Below are positions 14,151 through 15,407 of a stretch of DNA of 15,407 nucleotides, in pieces (within the stretch, counting starts at the first letter, position 1; each line of letters starts with the position of its first letter). The translations under genes were made by a program, and so were the position numbers. A model generated the notes under the pieces. It did no database searches, was not told where the DNA came from, and was given only the letters and a program-made list of their open reading frames with translations. Source of the stretch: an uncultured Prevotella sp. (lineage in GTDB: Bacteria > Bacteroidota > Bacteroidia > Bacteroidales > Bacteroidaceae); contig CABVDL010000062.1 of NCBI GenBank assembly GCA_902497035.1, positions 1-15,407 of the forward strand, given 5' to 3'.

Positions 14151-15128
14151 ATGGATTATTTATCAATTATCAAGCAGCCGATAGCATCAGAATTGGATGA
14201 TTTCACCGAGCTTTTCAATAAGGCGATGACTCATTCTGACGGGCTTTTGCAGCAGGCTCTCGACCATATTCGTCAACGTACGGGCAAGCGCATGCGCCCC
14301 ATGCTTATCCTGCTTATCGCAAAGGCTTTTGGCGAGGTGACCGACGTCACTCAGCATGCTGCTGTGGGCCTGGAGCTGCTCCACACGGCCTCTCTTGTCC
14401 ACGATGATGTCGTTGACGATAGTGCTGAGCGCCGCGGGCAGGCATCGGTCAACAATATGTATGGCAACAAAGTGGCCGTGTTGGTGGGCGATTTTATTCT
14501 TTCCACTGCCTTGCTTCACGTCAGTTACACCCACAATGAGACCATCGTGCGCTATCTCGCTGAGCTGGGACGTACGCTGTCAAACGGCGAGCTGCTGCAG
14601 TTGGCCAACATCCATTCAAAAGATTTCTCTGAGGATGCCTATTATCAGGTAATAAAGCAAAAGACGGCCGCGCTCTTCGAGGCTTGTTCGGCTATTGGCG
14701 CACTGAGTGCTGGTGCCGATGAGGAAGAGATTGATAACGCCAAGAATTTTGGCCGCAACCTTGGCATTATTTTCCAGATTAGGGATGATATATTCGACTA
14801 TTATGACCAGTCGAAGATAGGAAAGCCGACGGGTAACGATATGGCAGAGGGTAAGTTGACGCTGCCCGTTATCTATGCGCTCAACACGACGAACGACCCA
14901 AAGATGACGGCTCTTGCCCATAAGGTGAAGGATGGTGTCGTGACCAAGGACGAGATTGACCGTTTGGTGGCGTTTACCAAGCTTCATGGCGGTATTGACT
15001 ACGCTGAGAAACGCATGTGGGAATTGCATGCCGAGAGTAAGGCCCTGCTTGATGTCGATTTGCAGGACGGACCTGTAAAGGATAGTCTTTCGGCTTATCT
15101 CGACTACGTCATTGAGCGGAAGAAATAA
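14151..15128 (+). CDS. Long-chain polyprenyl diphosphate synthase (IspB-like)
   Basis: This enzyme adds isopentenyl diphosphate units in trans to an allylic diphosphate, making the side-chain precursor of menaquinone in the cytoplasm. The 325-residue protein has the first aspartate-rich motif at Asp85-Asp86-x-x-Asp89 within LVHDDVVDD, followed by the substrate-binding Arg94-Arg95, and the second at Asp212-Asp213-x-x-Asp216 in QIRDDIFD, with GKRMRP (45-50) near the N-terminus. The residue five places before the first motif is Ala80, not a bulky aromatic as in farnesyl or geranylgeranyl synthases, which points to a long (about C35 or more) product. The exact chain length cannot be read from sequence. 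It is a single-gene unit, divergent from polA; repeats lie downstream. Confidence 0.94.
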   Translation: MDYLSIIKQPIASELDDFTELFNKAMTHSDGLLQQALDHIRQRTGKRMRPMLILLIAKAFGEVTDVTQHAAVGLELLHTASLVHDDVVDDSAERRGQASVNNMYGNKVAVLVGDFILSTALLHVSYTHNETIVRYLAELGRTLSNGELLQLANIHSKDFSEDAYYQVIKQKTAALFEACSAIGALSAGADEEEIDNAKNFGRNLGIIFQIRDDIFDYYDQSKIGKPTGNDMAEGKLTLPVIYALNTTNDPKMTALAHKVKDGVVTKDEIDRLVAFTKLHGGIDYAEKRMWELHAESKALLDVDLQDGPVKDSLSAYLDYVIERKK

Positions 15129-15149
15129 GTTTTGTAAGCCTTGTTCATC

Positions 15150-15173
15150 GCCGGCATCTACATCCGCGCCGGC
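15150..15173 (+). other. Short GC hairpin downstream of the prenyl synthase gene
   Basis: GCCGGC at 15150-15155 and again at 15168-15173 can pair around a 12-base loop, 21 bases after the prenyl synthase stop codon. It has no following T-run, so it is a weak terminator candidate at best. Confidence 0.3.
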
Positions 15174-15209
15174 CGGAAATTTGTGGTGAGATAAGCTGCA
15201 ACTGAACGG

Positions 15210-15232
15210 CCCCAACGGCCCCTGCAGCGCAC
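15210..15232 (+). repeat. 23-bp direct repeat, copy 1
   Basis: This 23-base GC-rich word (core CAACGGCCCCTGCAGCGCAC) is repeated exactly at 15282-15304, start-to-start distance 72 bp. Resemblance extends downstream: GTTCCA follows both copies, 6 bases further away in this one. The word also contains a partial tandem of ACGGCCCC with the bases just before it. Confidence 0.85.
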
Positions 15233-15281
15233 TACATGGTTCCACACCGCCTGCTGACCTTAGGCGACGGCGGACTTGAGA

Positions 15282-15304
15282 CCCCAACGGCCCCTGCAGC
15301 GCAC
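15282..15304 (+). repeat. 23-bp direct repeat, copy 2
   Basis: Exact second copy of the word at 15210-15232. It leads directly into the GC-rich inverted-repeat structure starting at 15316, which suggests the two belong to one repeat unit. Confidence 0.85.
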
Positions 15305-15315
15305 GTTCCACCGTA

Positions 15316-15407
15316 GGGGCGGGGTTCATCCCCGCCCTAACCCCGCAGGATGACACGTGATTATTTCCCATGTTGTTGCCATCCGGGGGTTAGGGCGGGG
15401 ATAAACC
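15316..15407. repeat. GC-rich inverted-repeat element, cut by the window end
   Basis: The arms 15323-15344 and 15386-15407 are inverted copies of each other over 22 bases with one mismatch (C/T), separated by about 41 bases. The left arm is also part of its own tight hairpin: GGGCGGGG (15317-15324) pairs with CCCCGCCC (15330-15337) around TTCAT. The right arm reaches the last base, so the element is incomplete here. It has no coding potential. The form, in a non-coding gap next to the 23-bp direct repeats, suggests a REP- or MITE-like dispersed repeat. Confidence 0.65.

Noticed and set aside
15210..15304. Possible CRISPR array from the 23-bp repeats
   Set aside because: There are only two copies, no regular series of spacers and no cas genes nearby.
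14616..15371. Minus-strand open frame of 251 codons across the end of the prenyl synthase gene and the repeats
   Set aside because: It runs antisense through the synthase SARM motif and then through non-coding repeats; no domain and no promoter were seen.

Overview
This window looks like chromosomal DNA from a fairly GC-rich member of the Bacteroidales, most likely a Prevotella-type organism. The evidence is the Bacteroidetes-style promoter elements (TAnnTTTG at -7), start codons without a recognisable Shine-Dalgarno sequence, a Bacteroidetes-type M28 glutaminyl cyclase, and protein sequences with a strong Bacteroidales flavour. The genus is an inference. Eleven complete protein genes fill most of the window. 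No tRNA, rRNA, CRISPR array, transposase or integrase was seen.

Left block (27-7373, all minus strand, transcribed right to left): an Lrp/AsnC regulator, a fusion of a class I glutamine-amidotransferase-like hydrolase (C26) with a membrane-dipeptidase-like (M19) domain, a membrane-anchored glutaminyl cyclase (M28 fold), a VapE-type P-loop ATPase, and mutS. The gaps are only 6, 7, 36 and 35 bp, and a good promoter lies just upstream of the Lrp gene (7409-7440), so the five genes look like one operon. The first three form a plausible theme of gamma-glutamyl, dipeptide and pyroglutamyl metabolism under an amino-acid-responsive regulator. The VapE gene is an element-type gene sitting between two housekeeping genes.

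Centre block (7511-10153, minus strand): three consecutive FKBP-type peptidyl-prolyl isomerases. The first has no signal peptide, the second has a lipoprotein signal and the third has a cleavable signal peptide and a lysine-rich tail, so one operon supplies the same fold to three locations. It ends in a strong intrinsic terminator (7511-7554) and starts from a compact divergent promoter region (10154-10273) shared with a plus-strand Sir2-family deacylase.

Right block: the sirtuin (10274-10969) converges on polA (11298-14060, minus) across a 328-bp non-coding stretch carrying a perfect 13-bp hairpin that can act as a two-way terminator. polA diverges from a plus-strand long-chain polyprenyl diphosphate synthase (14151-15128). 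The last 279 bp are non-coding and hold GC-rich direct and inverted repeats that run off the window edge and look like a dispersed intergenic repeat.

Most genes are ordinary housekeeping genes. The points that stand out are the C26-M19 fusion, the stand-alone VapE ATPase in the mutS operon, a sirtuin lacking both the zinc-cysteine tetrad and the YxxR acyl-recognition arginine, the three-compartment FKBP set, and the terminal repeat cluster. No clearly new defence or mobile system was found.
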